Positions 38,601-53,600 of a stretch of DNA of 64,000 nt are shown here, in pieces. Location of the stretch: contig CM026551.1 in assembly GCA_015143295.1 (NCBI GenBank), positions 14,371,827 through 14,435,826 of the forward strand, read 5' to 3'. Within the stretch, counting starts at the first letter, position 1. Each line of letters opens with the position of its first letter. The notes under the pieces are model-generated. The model searched no databases and was not told where the DNA came from. It worked only from the letters and a program-made list of their open reading frames with translations. The DNA is from Tetracentron sinense (taxonomy: Eukaryota > Streptophyta > Magnoliopsida > Trochodendrales > Trochodendraceae). The position numbers and the translations under genes were made by a program.

Positions 38601-41600
38601 TTCCAATCTGATCCACGTTCTTCATGGACCCTACAGTTTATATTGTGTCATATCCTGGAATTTATTAGATAAGCAGTCACTTGAGAAAAGAATTGAGAAC
38701 TTTACAATTATATTTGCAAGGGAGAACCATTAAAAATTTTAATCTTAATTATCCCACACATATGTACTTTGATCTAAATATAACAATAACATATACTGGA
38801 GAAGTAAAGTAGATAAAACAACCAAATACATGATTGAACGGACCTTCGGATGAGTTCATACTCTTCGGGAGTCCATGCACGCACCTCAGCCCTTTCAAAC
38901 AAAATATGTGCTCTGTAATATATGCTCTCATGAGGTCTCCAAGGTAAGGCAGCCCCTGCAATCAACAAAGCCCCAAAATGAGCAACCTCCATTCATGTGT
39001 AGGCCTGCACTGCATAAAATAAACCACTTTAAGGCATGCAAGGCTAAGTGCCCAAAATCAAGAGTGGGGACGAGTGGGGGAGCACCAAATTCAGATATAC
39101 CCAATGGTCTGGAGCAATGCTGTCAAAACTGAATCTAATCGAAAAATCTTAAGGGATGGGATTTGGATCAAATCAGGATTCAATGTAGAAGATTGTAGGA
39201 TTCATAAAGTTATTGCTTAGAAATTAAGGAAAAAATATAATATAATTTTCAGAAAATATAAAAAATCAAATATGCCCAAATCATCCAAAATCGTCCACAT
39301 AAAATCCAACTTTTGTCTTTTCAAAAAAAATATTAACATCGCATGTACATAGTACATATTTTGACAAAAGATGAAATCCAAATACATATCACCAACTAAA
39401 ACTAATTCCTTTGCTCTTTCATTAAAAGAAGAAAAAAAATGTCTTTCATAGAGCTAGTAAATATATAGGATATCCAAATTCACAAATAGAAATTTTCAAT
39501 TTCAAATTTCCATTTAAGTTATCATGTAATCATCATCATCATGTATATCCATGTTGTCATTTGGGTCATCCATTTATGGTATACGTCCTTCATCATCATC
39601 TTTAAACCTTCCTCATCAAGTGCTTCTACTTCTACAATTTCAATAACTTCTCCTTCTTTCCTTCTTCCCCTTTATAATGGAATTTATTAGGCCCTGAATA
39701 AGAAAATTAAGAAATTACAAGCATCTCCATAACTATTATGTATAAGTAAAAACTGATCTTTTCGAATTTCACTCTAACCAAAGTTTCATAGTAATGCTTC
39801 TTCCAAGAACTCATTGGTATCCATCCAACTTTGATAGAATGATAAGTAGGGCAGGATAGATCTTCTTTCTCCACAATCCAATTATCATTTGTCTCAATGT
39901 TGAATAAATAATAAGATTTAATTTTGCATTGTTTTTTCTTTTAGCTTCCAATACCCTCGATTGTATATTGTGTTTGACAAACACAAGCATTTACAAAACA
40001 ATTAATCAATACAAATAGATTTTTGCCGAGTGTAGAATAAAGTATATAATATAGATGACAAGGATATAGTGTTCATTAATCATTATTTCATTTGAAACAA
40101 TAACACTAGTTTTCAACTCGAATTCTAGGATTTGACAAGATTTAGGATCCAAATCGTTAATTATAATATTCATGTAGAAATCGTAAGGTTCATCTCAAAA
40201 GCGAATTAGCCTAGAATACAAATCGTTTGGATTAAATTTGATTTGAATCGTATGACTCAAATCAAAATCGCAAGATTTTACCTACAATTGTCTAAAGCAC
40301 CTCTAGACTGTCTCTACATAGATGTATCATGGATGTATGTATATAATCAAATTTGCAATGAGGCAACACCATATCATAGACGACTATATCGCACCCTTGC
40401 ATATAAATTCAGTGAAGTAAAAATATTTACTAATTACTTTATTAATTCTGTTTTAATGTTTTATTATTTATTTTGCGCAATAACTTTATATTAAAAGCTT
40501 AGGAAAGGATTTCAAAAGAATCTAAAGGGAAAAATAAATTGCATAAAATTCTTGGTGGTGGAGCCATGAGGTTTAATAGGTCATTATAGAAAAGAGGACC
40601 GTTTATAAGACTTATCAAACAACTTTAAAAAATATAGAAAAATGCTAAAAGAGAGGCTAAGAGGTAAATCAATCCAAATACAAGGAATATTATGATCAAA
40701 ATAATAGACTAAAAGAAAAATGTCTATAAACTTGCAAGAATTAGGGAGAGGAAAACTAGAGATGTAGACCATGATAGATGCATTGAGAACAACAATCTGA
40801 GAATCTTGATGATAGATGAGGAAGAGATGATGATGATGATGATGATATCTTTAGAAGTTGTTAAATGGAGACTGCACAGAAGGCATTAAACTAGGTGGGG
40901 ACGCTAACTCTGACGTCCCCAAAGTACCTTATTATTTTTAAGTAGAATTACGGTAACCGAAATGAAAAAAGCTCTAGCTAAGATAAAGAAGGAAGGATCC
41001 GAGAGCATATGATATTCCAACTAAAGTGAAATGCACAAGAGAAAACAATTTATCCTAGCTTACGAAAATGTTTAATGATATTCTAAAGACAGAGAAAATT
41101 TTGGACACATGCAGAGGAAGTATTGTGGGTACCAATCTACAAGAACAAAGATGCCTAAAGTTGCACCAATTATCATGAAATTTAACTTATGAGTCATAAT
41201 ATAAGTTATGAGGGTGATGGAACAAAGATTGGGGTTTCAAAAACCAATTGATCTATGTAAAGGAGGTTTACAACTAAGGCTATCTTCTTATTAAGACAAT
41301 TAATGGATAGGTAATAGAGAGATGAAAGATCTTTATATCAAATAAGAGTACGTAGAAAATTAATCTGGTGGGTGTACGATTAATGACATGTATGAAGGAT
41401 TTTCCCCTTGGACTATAGGCTTTAGGGGGTCAGTTATGAGCCGATATTAATTTCCTTGGTTATGGATGAATTCAAGGTTGTTAAATTGTAATTGAGTCAT
41501 AAAATCGTTTTAGGACCGATTCGATTCAAATCAGGATTCCAATCAGAAATCGTAAAATTCAATCCATTTGAAAAAAATTTAATAAAGTACAAAAAATACT

Positions 41601-44600
41601 TAATAAATCAAAAAATAGAATAATTCATTATCTAAAAGATTTCATTCATATCTATTGATAAAAGAAAATAATGAACATTTCATTGCATGCACTAAATACA
41701 AAACACGAATGAACTCCATAAAACGAAACATAAACCTCAATATCATCAAAGATAAATCAACAAAAGTATACTCATATAATCATGTTATATGAGATCAAAT
41801 ATCAAAAGACTTGTATAATTAAAAAGACTAATAAAATAAACTATCAAGTTCTCCAAGAGTCCCAACTCTCTAACTCCATCCCCTTTCTCCTTTTTCCTTT
41901 CTTCTCTTTTTTTTTTGTTTCACAGCAACAGAGAGAAAACCTAAATAGGGGTTTTGGCATTTCCATAACAAGGATTTTCCCCTTTTTTTTCTCTTCTTAA
42001 AAGACATGAAGTACCTTTAGAAAATTGAAAGAACAAAAATTATTTAAAAAATATTATTTTTAAGTATTGGTCCATAACAGGGGTTACGTGCTTGAATCGC
42101 ATGAATTGTACGATTTGAATCGCATATCGCAATCTCAATAGCAAACCGAATTGGATTTACTTAATTACGATTTTCACTTACGATTTGAATCGTTTTGCTT
42201 GGGATTCGATTCAAATCGTAGCATTTGAATCGCAAATCACAAGGATTTAACAACCATCATTAATTGATGTTCATACTCAATGGGTATATGCTATTTGAAG
42301 ATGACATGGTAATAACTTATAAAACTAAAGAGGGAGTACTGCAAAACTAGAATTTTGGAGAGATACCTTGAACCTAAGTTTTTAAAAAAAAGTTGGACCA
42401 AGACAAAATATATTACAACTTCAATAAGAACACAAATCAGGTTGGCCATTGAGGGCTTTGAGGCGTTAACTAAGATTGATGACCACGAGATATTCTAAAA
42501 AGTGACTAATTCTGATATATCGAGTCAATAATTCATAAGGATGGAGAGATTGATAGGAATGTTGCCAATAAAATTAGAGCTAAGTGGCCAAGGTGGGGAT
42601 GTTCTTTGGAGTGTTAGGTGGCCGGTGCATTCCGATCAAGCAAAAAAAATGAAATTTTATAAGACAACGATAAGACCCCTATAATTCATAGAGCAAAATG
42701 ATGGGCTAGCAAGAAACAATATATTCATAGATGATAGAACAAATGTAACCAAGATGAAGGTGTTGAGGTGGATGGGTAAAAAGACTAGGAAAGGTAAGAT
42801 CAAAAATGAGTGCATTAGAGAGAATCTAGGAATAGCTCCAATGAGTGATGACATAGTGGAAAGTCAGCTGAAATAGTTGGGAAATGCTCAGTAAAGACAA
42901 ATGAGTTGGAGCAAGTTAGAGGCCCTAAGAAGGTGAGGGGAAGGCTAAAATTGACGTGTATGGAGGAAAGATTTGATATCACATGCTCTGACAAAAGACT
43001 AGAATGGTGGAAGAGGATTCATGTTGTATATTTGGGATAAGGGATAAGAGATTGGGGATGATGATGATGAGCAACTCTATATTAACAGCATATAACGCAA
43101 CAGCTTTTTTTTTCAATCCTACCAGTTTAAACCATACTAATAATAGTTGGTCTAAATCTATGTCTCCAACTATAGTTTAGCCCGAAACCTCATTCTATAA
43201 TTCATATCCCCAATCTATTAGTTTAGCTAGAAACAATTCTTTGGGCATTATGAGAGAAAGACTTGCCCGCTCCAATATGAGAGAGCAAGTTACGTAGATT
43301 GGAACCACACTCCCAAATCTTACGGAAGCAAGGTTTGGAGAAGGATTAGTTCCTGAACCACTAAATCAAAGTTCTAGAGTGGAGAAGGCACCCAATATAG
43401 GATGATCCGGTCATTAAGTTTAAGGAAGAGAAGTATCCACAGTTAGACGGCATTATATCACCTAATTGCATTCTTGAAATTAAACAAACTCATATTGATT
43501 GTTTTTTTATCGGTAAAATCATACTGATTGTTTTTAGTCTTTGAAGTGTTGTTCTTCCTCCTTTTGGGCATTACGAATTAGACCACTTTTAGAATAGTAA
43601 GGTCTAAACCAAAGATCCCATCCCAAGGGAAGTTGAGGAATTCTCCAGCCAAAAATTATTCAAACATACTATCTCTAGAGCAAAACATCAAAATCGTAAA
43701 AGGAAAAAGGCATACAGTCAAAAGCACGCACGAAGGAAATAAAACTGGTTTAGACAAAAAATTTTGGAGCTCAATATTCGATAAGATCAAAGAATCCCCC
43801 CCCCCCCCCCCCCCCCCAAATTCCAAAGGCTGGACAGACAAGGAAAAGTAGACTAGAAATGGAGTACTAATACTTGTTGATTAATGAGGAGATTAGTTAC
43901 AGGCAAAAAACTAGTGTTTGATGACTTAAAGCCTAAAGGAGACAAAAACACAATTTTTCTATAAAATAGCCAATGCAAGGAAGAGAGCCAATCATATATC
44001 TAGGATTAGGGTGGGTCCTGACTTGGTGGTAGAGGAAGATGTTATTGGAAGGAGGTGATGAAACTATACGAAAAGCTTTATGAGGAGAGAAACAACCATA
44101 GCTACCAGGTTGAGAAGCAAAATGGAAGTGAGATGTAGAAAGTGAGGCTTAAAATATCCTTGGGAAACAAGAAGCGAAAAACGACACACAGACGCCTCAT
44201 TTCCATTATATTCTAATAAGGGTTCATACCTTAGATTTTGCCACGCATGAGATATGTGGAGAACTAGGTGCCTTCGATTTCAATTCAACAATATTTGCTC
44301 AAAACCTACACCTTAGGCTTTAGACTCGGGTATATTTCATAATTCCCCAAATCACATTGCTCTCTTTGACCAATAAATAAGATGTGATGGAAGTGAGCCT
44401 GGGAAACAAGATTCTTGAGAAGCGAGTATCTTACCTTGTACATAGCTTCCTTGCAACTATGGACACAACTATAGGCATATAATGGATGGAATTGACTTTG
44501 ATCATATTTCTAATGAGAATACGGAATGGTTAAAAAGACCATTTCAGGAATGGATTTTTTGGGTAATTAAAGACATGACCAATGATAAAGCTCTTGGGCA

Positions 44601-47600
44601 AGATGATTTCACCATCTTTTTTATTAAAGATGTTAACCTATCTTCCTTGTCGATAGAGAATTTAAAAGGAAAAATCAATCGCATGACAAGGGTGGAGTGT
44701 TGGAGTATTTCTATTGATCGTTCATGTCATATAGGCTTGAGTCGCAACTATAGGCCTATATTAGATGGGATTAACTTTGATCGTATTTCCAATGAGAATA
44801 GGGAATGGTTAAAAAAACCAAAGACCATTTTAGGAAGAGATTTTTTGGGTAATTAAAGACATGAGCGATGATAAAGCTCTTGGGCTAGATGATTTCACCA
44901 TCTTTTTTTATCAAATGTTTTAGCCTATCTTTCTTGTCGACTTCCTGAAAGTGGCGGAGGAGTTCCATAGGATCAGCTTGTTTGATCAGGTGTTGAATAG
45001 CACCTCTATTGTGTTGATCCCTAAAATTGGTGTTGCTCCAGACCTTAAGGATTTTACCCAATTAGAGTAGTGGGCAGTGTTAACAAAATCTTGGCTAAAG
45101 TTCTGGCATGCAAACATCAAATCCGTAATGGATTTTATTATCTCACAGCCTCAAGGTGCTTTTATTAGAGGGAGGAAAATTTTAGATGACATCTTAATCG
45201 TTGGATTTGAGGTTAAGAAATGATCCGACATTCTTTGTAATCTAGAATTGGAAGAGGCATATACTTACATAAATTGGGAATTTCTTGGTTACGGAGGAGA
45301 ATGGGGTTTGGTGTTAGATGGAGGGGGTGAATTAAGGTATCAATTTAGTCACTTTCTCAGAGGCTTGGAGAATGGGAGCTGGATAGGTGTTTTCAAATCT
45401 CGTGTGTCTAAGGCAAGGGAAACCCCTCTCCTTTCCTCTCTGCCATTGTCACAGAGTGTTGTTGTGTTGAACAAAATGTTTTGTAGGGCAGAAGATGGTA
45501 CTATTTTGGGCTTCTTGGCTGGTAGAGAGGAATTGTCAATCTCTTCTTCTTCAATTTGCCTATGACACTATGATTCTCTATGATGCGTCCTCTAAGGAAG
45601 TTAGATACCTTAGATGTTTGCTTAAGTGTTTTAAGGTGGTATTCAGTCTTAGGGTAATCTTTAAAAGAGAAATGTATGGTGTGGAGGAGGTTACTACCTT
45701 GGAAGATATTGCAAAGGTGTTAGCGTGTAGGGTTGGGTGACTTGGATCTATCCTAACATCCTATCTAGATATGCCTCTGGTTGGCAGGATATAAAGCAAA
45801 ATCTGTGGGGATCCGGTCATGGGGCGTCAATAGAAAATTAGCTACTTGGAAATCTCACTCCGTGTCCAAATGTCGTAGACTTACTCTAATCAAAAGCACA
45901 TTGGCAACCATGCCCTCATTTGTTGTCTATTTCCAATTCCCGCATCAGTGGCAGATTCTTTATAGTTACTACAGGGGACTTTTCTGTGAAATGATCAAGT
46001 ATAAGCTGTGAAATACCAATTAGTGGAGTGGAAATATGTATGTCGTACCATAAAGGAGGTAGGTTGTGAGTTATAATAATTGCGAAATAAATTTAGCTTT
46101 GCATGGAAAGTGGAAATGGAGGTTGAGGGAGGGAAGAGATTGTTTGTGAAGGAAGGTGATTGTTGCAAAGTATGAAAAAGTATCAGATTGAGAGCAAAGG
46201 ATGTTAAATGTTCCCATGGGTAGGTCTGCATAAGCCATATTGAAAGGGGACGAGGAGTTTCTGAAGCACAAATCTTTCAAGGTGAGCAACAGAGAGGAGA
46301 TTGGGTTTGAAAAGGATTTGAGGTGTGGCCAGAGATCGCTGAAAGACGAGTTTGGTAAAATTTTCTCCTTGGCCATAGGAATTGTAAGGCCTCGTCTTGT
46401 GTTGAGGTTAGGGAACAACGAGATCGTTTGGGGTCCAAAGTTGCGAAGAGGATTGAATGATTGAAAGATGGAGTTCCTTAGGTTTATGAGTTGTCGTCCA
46501 TCACTGATAAATCCAAAAACCTAGTCAATGACAACGGTATGGTCCAAGGACAGCAAGGGCTGATTTTCAGTCAAATCCCTTCATCTAACATTAGGTGACT
46601 CATTCTTGGACAATATCCTCATGTTGGACCATTTTAAGAGTAGGGGTGGAGAGACATGTTAATAAATGTTTCCGTGCATGATGACCGAAGAGGAGTCTAT
46701 AAACCATCTTCTTATTCATTGCCCCTTGACTAGTAGGATATGGGGTTTATATCCCACCTAGGGATGCAATAATTCTTCCCTTTCAACTTTCTAGAACTAT
46801 TCTCCCATTGCTTTTTGCATGATTCGGATGCTGCCTTGCATATGTTATGGAGGCTTATTTGTGGACTAAGTGGCACGTATTCTTTAAGACAACAGGTGTG
46901 TCTCGTGTCGAAACGTGTGGACACGAACACACCTCAGACACGGCTATTGTGACTCATCAAAAGAATCATTGGATTTGGGACATCGATTGACACAGACATG
47001 GACATAACTGATACTCATAAACTTTTAGAGTCTATTACTTTATTATACAAAAAAAGGCATACAATTGCATATAATTAACATAAATTTTAGAAAATTCTTT
47101 CTAACTCTTTATCAGCAAAAAAAAAAGAAGTCAGTAGGGAAAGAACCACAATCCATTTGTTTTCAACAGGAAAAAAAATAGGAGAAATTATTGATCCTTA
47201 AAAGAAAAGAGGAGGGAGAGAGAGAGAGAGAGAATAAGGGTGTCAATGGGCTAAATTCGGACCACTTTTATATTAATCCTCTTTGAGCTTAGCATTAACA
47301 TTTAGAATTAATAAATGTTCACTACTTTATTAGTTCATTTGCTTTAATTCATGTCTAATTATATTGTTCGATGAATTGTAGTTTGTAATACATTACTCAG
47401 TGTTGTTTGCAATAATTTTTCTTTCATAATTTAATTTGTTTTCTTTTTAATCTTTTAGTATTATTCATATAATAGTATATAATATTTTAAAAATAAATAA
47501 TAAAAATCATCCGGTGTCCCTGAATATTTTTTTTGGGATTTGTCATGTCCGACACCAATACTCATGTTTGTGTCTGTGTAACATAGTTCTAATGGCTCTT

Positions 47601-50600
47601 TGCTGGGAATTTGAAAGGAAAGCAAAATGAGGGTTCTTGAGAACTCAGTTGCTCCTTACAACTTGAAAGAAGATTGTATGGACATTTTTTGCGGGGTAGT
47701 CCCATGGAAGTCCACCAGTTTCGTATGCTTCCTTGGCTGTGTGTAGTTTCATGTATCTTTGCTCTTCATTTTTGTACATTTTTTTTGTGTTCACCTATCG
47801 ATGGACTATTTCTATACTTTTAAGCTAATGACATACGATTTACATATAAAAAAACAATGTCTTGAAGAATAATACAAATTACAGAAAGGTACATGCAGTT
47901 TCTAGAGCTCTTGAAATGTAAGCCCAGTTACTGGTTATTAAAAAAAAAGAGTCTTGCCATTTCCTGCCTATTAATTCACTATATGAGTAGAAAGGTGAAC
48001 GCAGTATCTACATAAAAGCAACTATGTGAGCAACCAGAAATCATGATTTGACAAGTACATTTTACAAATAACCTAAAAAAGACCTTGCACCCAATGGATG
48101 GATTTGGCAAAACAAACAATTCTCCATAACATGAAAAGGGGAAAAGAGAGAGAGAGAAAGGAGGGGGAACAAACTCAAGCTTGATTAAGGAGCATAAGAC
48201 TCATGTCAATCGCAAACGATGATTACCTATTTCCTTCCAACAATTTTTTACTTCACGATGAGACCTACAGTGCAAAATCATATTCAAACCTTCTTCACCC
48301 AAGTTATGTGCCTGAAAACACAATGCATCAATAGCAGTTCAGGGGTTCTTCAACCTAATTATGAATACCATAACAAAATTTAAAGAATAAGAATGGAATA
48401 TATAGAACATTGCATGGACAAATTATGTTACTACAGAAGTTCAAGCACAAGCAGTCTAAGGACACGATTTTGAATTTCCATAAAATAAAATTTATTGACC
48501 TATTGCATGACCCTGTAAGTAAGACGCAACTAAGAGAGCAACATCAGTCCAATCTGCGTTTATAACTAGACAGGTAATAATATTGTGAAACTTGTGGAAT
48601 TGACTTGGCCAAATGATGACACATGACATGATTGTCACACTTGTGTGATTAGCTAGGATGGTGAAGGTATGCAACTCATTAGGAGGAGATACTGGGTTCA
48701 AGGGCCCACTCACCCCACTAAGCCTAACAAGTAATCCGAGTTACATAGGCACTTCAGTTTTCCCAAATTTTGCCGTGCCAACACTTGGACACGACACGAC
48801 ACGACATGACACGACACGACACTCCTTGGTACGTGCCTATACCATGTCATGGTGACATCAATATTATGATTAGACACATGGTACTTCAAGTATGTTGTGT
48901 CATTTTAAAAATTCAATTGCAATGAACTTTTTGTCAAATTGTGTTGCTTTTTTGGAAACATAGACGAAATTTTACTAGGAGAGTAGCGACAACAACGATC
49001 AATATGTACATCTCTCTCCTCTTTTCTCTTGTTGCTCATTTCTGCTCCCTATATGAGTAGTTTTTATAACTTAGGTATATACTTTTTTTTTTTTTTTAAA
49101 ATGGGGATTGGTGATCCCCTTTTTTTATTATTATTATTGTTATTTAAAATTTTGAGTTATAATATATATATATATATATATACAAATATAATCATTTTAA
49201 AATTTGTACGTCCGTGCCGAACACCCCTAGACACCTGGACACTTGGCACCCGTACCACGTGCCTAGGTAACACTGCAAGTAATAACTGACCGCGGATAAA
49301 TGATGCCTTGTACCTCTAAAAAAACAAACACAAAAAAGAAAGAGTTGGGCCCAGTCATGAGTCATCTCACTAACCCTAACAAATGACCGTAGATAAATGA
49401 TGTCATGTACACTAGAAAAAGAAAACAAAAGACACAAAAAAGAGAGCCACTTTTACATTATATATTAATGTTCATGGTTGGTATTTTCATTTATGTTCAT
49501 GGTTGGTGATTAAGTGTGTGCAAATGTGTTCATCTGTGATAATTTGATCGTGTTGTTCCAATGTGTATAAAAGTAATTACATGGCCATAGATACATTTTG
49601 ATATGCGTAAGTATTAACAAGGTGACTCTAACGGACCAGCATGGTTCAAAATATCGAGTGTATCGATACGTATCCACCAATACGGCAATAAGTATAAGTA
49701 TTTCAGCTTACCGATACTAAACTTAACATACATGCCAAAACTCCCATGGAAACGTATCGAACCGACAATAAAAAGTTTCAATTGAAGCTATCAAACTCTA
49801 TTTTTTCATTCTATTTGCTCTTACCCTCCTTACCTTGGGTTCTAACACTAAAAATGACCAATACGTCCTTGACAAACCATTGAAAATCATCTTTGATCCA
49901 AATAAATATCGAATTGAAAGTGAAAATCACTAATCTTCGGCGTTTGTTCCATAATGTCAGTTTTCTACTTTTATGGTGTTACATGAATTGAAATGACTCA
50001 AAAAATGCTTGAAGATCGTAGATCTATGGATTTGGACATTTGTGGCCAAATCCATAGGTCATTAAGGAGATCTTATCTTATTCAATTCATCTTTTTTTAA
50101 TTAACAAATACATAATTACCTACGCTTAAAATCCTTTATATTAATATTTTACGAGTCTTATAAAAATGAATACCAAAATAAAAGGAATCTTGTAAATATA
50201 GATTGTGTTCTAAGGGTGATCTATCAGATCCCACTAACCCTAATCTTTGAAAAGAAAATTTTAATATTAACAATTAATTAAAAATTAAATCATTTATTAT
50301 ACCCTACATTTTACGCAAGGTTCTGAATATCAATATCGCATGTCATTTCGAGCCGTGAAAAAAAGATATATCGAGGATATTTCGCAAGATATATCGATAT
50401 CGCGGAAACAATATCGCACGTGAAGTAAAAAATCGGAAAAAATAATGAAAAACATATAATTTTGAAATGAAACTTTAAGAAATGTTAAAATAGATGTTAA
50501 TACACATCTGGAAACTCAAAAAAAAAAACAACAATGTATATAAGAGATGCAATGAGAAGGGAGTTAAAGGCGTGCGCTGATTGCTGACGACAATGTATAA

Positions 50601-53600
50601 TTCACTAATATTGATGTAACTTAGATAAAAAGTTGCATTCATTTCTCAATCAAGCATAACAATTAACTCAAGTACAATCAAAATCAATGCTAAGAATAAT
50701 TAAAATTAAAAAACATTGTATTTAAATTTTATTGAATTTTTTATTGTGTGTATAATAAAAATCAATACTAAGAATAGTTAAATAATATTTAATTTATAAA
50801 ATATAATTAGGTTAATACTTGCAACACTCATTTAGGGGTAATATGGTCATTTATGCAATTTTTTAAAAACCATTATTGTAATTAGTGTAATCTAAGGGAT
50901 GGTTTTGAAATATAGATAAGAATGAAATTAATTTTAAAAGAGGCATTTAAAATTATTATTTTATAACATAAGTTTTATTTTGTAAATGATCATTACAACA
51001 TGCTTTCCCATGGATGCTTGCCAATTAACCATGAAATGACCGTATATCACACGATCTCAAACTAGAAAAAAAAAAATAGTAGAAAACATTTCGACCAAAA
51101 TATACGAAATTTTGTCGAAATATACGAAATTTCGATCGAAATTTGCGAAATTTTGTAAAAACCAAAATTCCTGATCTAGATGTTTCGGGACCTTCTGAAA
51201 TCGATATATATCGTCGAAATATGCGAAATTTCGTCGAGATTTTGAACCTTGATTTTACATATAAAGGTTTGAATATATATATATGAACAATCTGTGTGTG
51301 ATATATTAGACTCATACAATAATCCTTATTATGTTAATTAAAAAAGTTTGGTTGGGCTTGTCTATTCATGTGCTCCTAAGCAGCAAAAGCAGTATTGTTG
51401 TCTTGTAGAGAATGCTAGGCATCGTATCAGACTATTAAAGTTAAATGAGCTTGGAGGGGATTTGGCTAGTAGTGGTACTAGCAATCTCAAAGCCGCACGT
51501 AACTATGTGTAGTACTGATGTACCATCGAATTATTGAAGTAAGCCAACAATGTCTTATTATATTTTACATATTTAGATATATTATTAAAACCATGGTTCA
51601 AAAACCCACAAACTTGACTGGACGACTAGAAAGTTAGTCGGGTCGAGTAACTCAAAAAAAACTCGACTTGGTCCACCTCGGAATATATATGTAATAACTT
51701 GAAAACCCCGGGTTACAAGAACTCAAAATACGCTAGATTACAACCTCAAACCTTTAAAAAATTAAGTTTAACAGAACTCATAGTAAATTGTCTTTGTAGA
51801 CCCAAAAAAAATATGATGCAAAAATAATGTGACATTCAAGTTTAGGTTTAAAACATGATAAAAATACCCTTCTGTGACTCGACCTATCTGGCGAGTTGAA
51901 AAACTCGGCTCGACTCAACCGAGTCACTCGAGTAGCTCAGCAAATAGTGTCTCATTCGAGTTTTGAGGCAAATCGACTCGAAATTCAATCGAATCGAGTA
52001 ACTCGGCCAAGTTACTCAGGTGACTCGCCAAGTTTTCAAACTATGATTAAAACTACTTGTTTAACCATGTGTCTCCCATATACCGAATGCCTTTAGTGTG
52101 CCTCTATGTGTACACTTGCGCTAATAATTTAGTAATCGTAAATATTTGTGTAAAGCTTACAATTGATTTTTTTATTATTAAATAATTATTTTCGTTGTCT
52201 AAATTTACTTTGTATATTTATAGTATATATATGCGCAGCATATCTATATATGCGCAGCATATCTATGCTTTTACAAAGTAATGGAATGTCATAAGTCATA
52301 ACTGACATATATAGTTAAAATGATAAGTGTTACAGTATATCATATTTGGGCTTTAAATTTTCATGAGCTTCTATGCGAATCTAACATTTCTTTAATGTTT
52401 TACAACTTTCCATCAATTTCTTTGACGCATAACGATATGTTTCCTAGTTGGACTTACTAATACGTACCTCAATACCGATCTATGCAGACCAGAGAAAACT
52501 CAACATGCTGATCCACCACCAGCATAGCGGATCAACTCTTTTGCACACCTCGCAATCTCATCACGAAGAGTCCCTCCAAGTCTTGTAGAATGCTCATGTC
52601 TCGCAAGGCACATCCCTAGAGAATATCCAAGAGATGATTGGCCTCGCAAAAGTCATTGCAGCAAAGGTGCTCAGACCTCAAGAAAACAATAACGAAACTT
52701 TTTTTTTTGATCAATAGCACATTTTATTAAACAAAACAGAAACAACAAAGGAGGCAAAGTTTACAAGCCAGTAAACTCAACCACAACAAACGCCACCCAC
52801 CCCTACCCCTCCCCACAAAGACAACCCCAATTACAACTCAAAGTTTAGAAGGTCCTCCCTAGAACAGTGAACCCTTGTCCACTCCAAGATGGTCATACGG
52901 ATATGATTACAAAGACGAGACACTGAGAACACAACATCATCAAACACTCTCCTATTTCGCTCTTTCCACAGAAGCCAAGAGATCGCCCCAGGAAGGACTC
53001 CCTATACCACCGCCCACACCCCTTCTCCTCTCTCCCAAGTCCAACTCTCTAACAAATTCTGCAAAGACGAGGGAAAAACCCAAACCACTCCCAAGCGAGA
53101 CAAGAAAAAATTCCACACCTCTAACACTACCGGACAATGAAGAAGGAGATGGTTCACCGTTTCTTCTGCCTGCAGGCACAGAAAGCACCTATTAGGCAGA
53201 CTCCAACCCCGAGCCTGCAAATTATCCAAAGTAAAGATCCTCTCCAACACCGCGGTCCATAAGAAGAAAGAGACCTTCGAAGGTATCCTCTATTCCAAAC
53301 CGCTCTACTAGGAAACGACCTCCCTTCCGATGACAGAAGCGACTGGTACAGCAACTTTACTGAAAATCTCCCTAGTCTGACTTTGCTCCAAAACCTACAA
53401 TCCCTGACTTCTGGGTGGATTACTGACGCCAAAATACGCTCTAATAGTCGGATTGAATCTTCCAACTCCCAATCATTAAGGTCCTGTCTTAGCCTAGGAC
53501 TCCAGACCACCCCAGATGCACTCCTCTCATATGAATCCCCCACTAGCACCTTCTTATCTACCGCTAAACTGAAGAGATTTCCGAAATCATCCATAAGTCG

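Larger units (their letters stand above)
43640..47855 (+). mobile_element. L1-type LINE, plus strand, decayed, in intron 2
   Basis: Pieces in order: KGDKNT then [17 protein letters not shown] at about 43940-44020, [18 protein letters not shown] at 44560, and [20 protein letters not shown] at 45160. [17 protein letters not shown] follows at 45555, then [17 protein letters not shown] at 45880. A zinc-knuckle piece [12 protein letters not shown] lies at 46690. The 3' UTR ends in A-rich sequence at 47848-47855. This is the domain order of plant L1 RT. Many stops. A 295-bp tandem duplication (44452-44930) and an insert (about 46888-47587) break it further. Confidence 0.7.
38956..48226 (-). other. 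Intron 2 of the Myb-like gene, 9.3 kb
   Basis: Bounded by donor ATAG|GTAATC after exon 2 and acceptor TTGATTGCAG before exon 3. It contains a MITE, a decayed RTE LINE with a nested TIR element, and a decayed L1 LINE with its own insert. Confidence 0.85.

Noticed and set aside
38774..38992. Separate small gene at the ALPWRP segment
   Set aside because: Only the part up to 38955 is coding. It has perfect acceptor and donor sites and is exon 3 of the Myb-like gene.
52875..53195. Plus-strand 106-codon frame, Pro/Ser-rich
   Set aside because: Antisense to the LINE zinc-knuckle coding region; no independent support.
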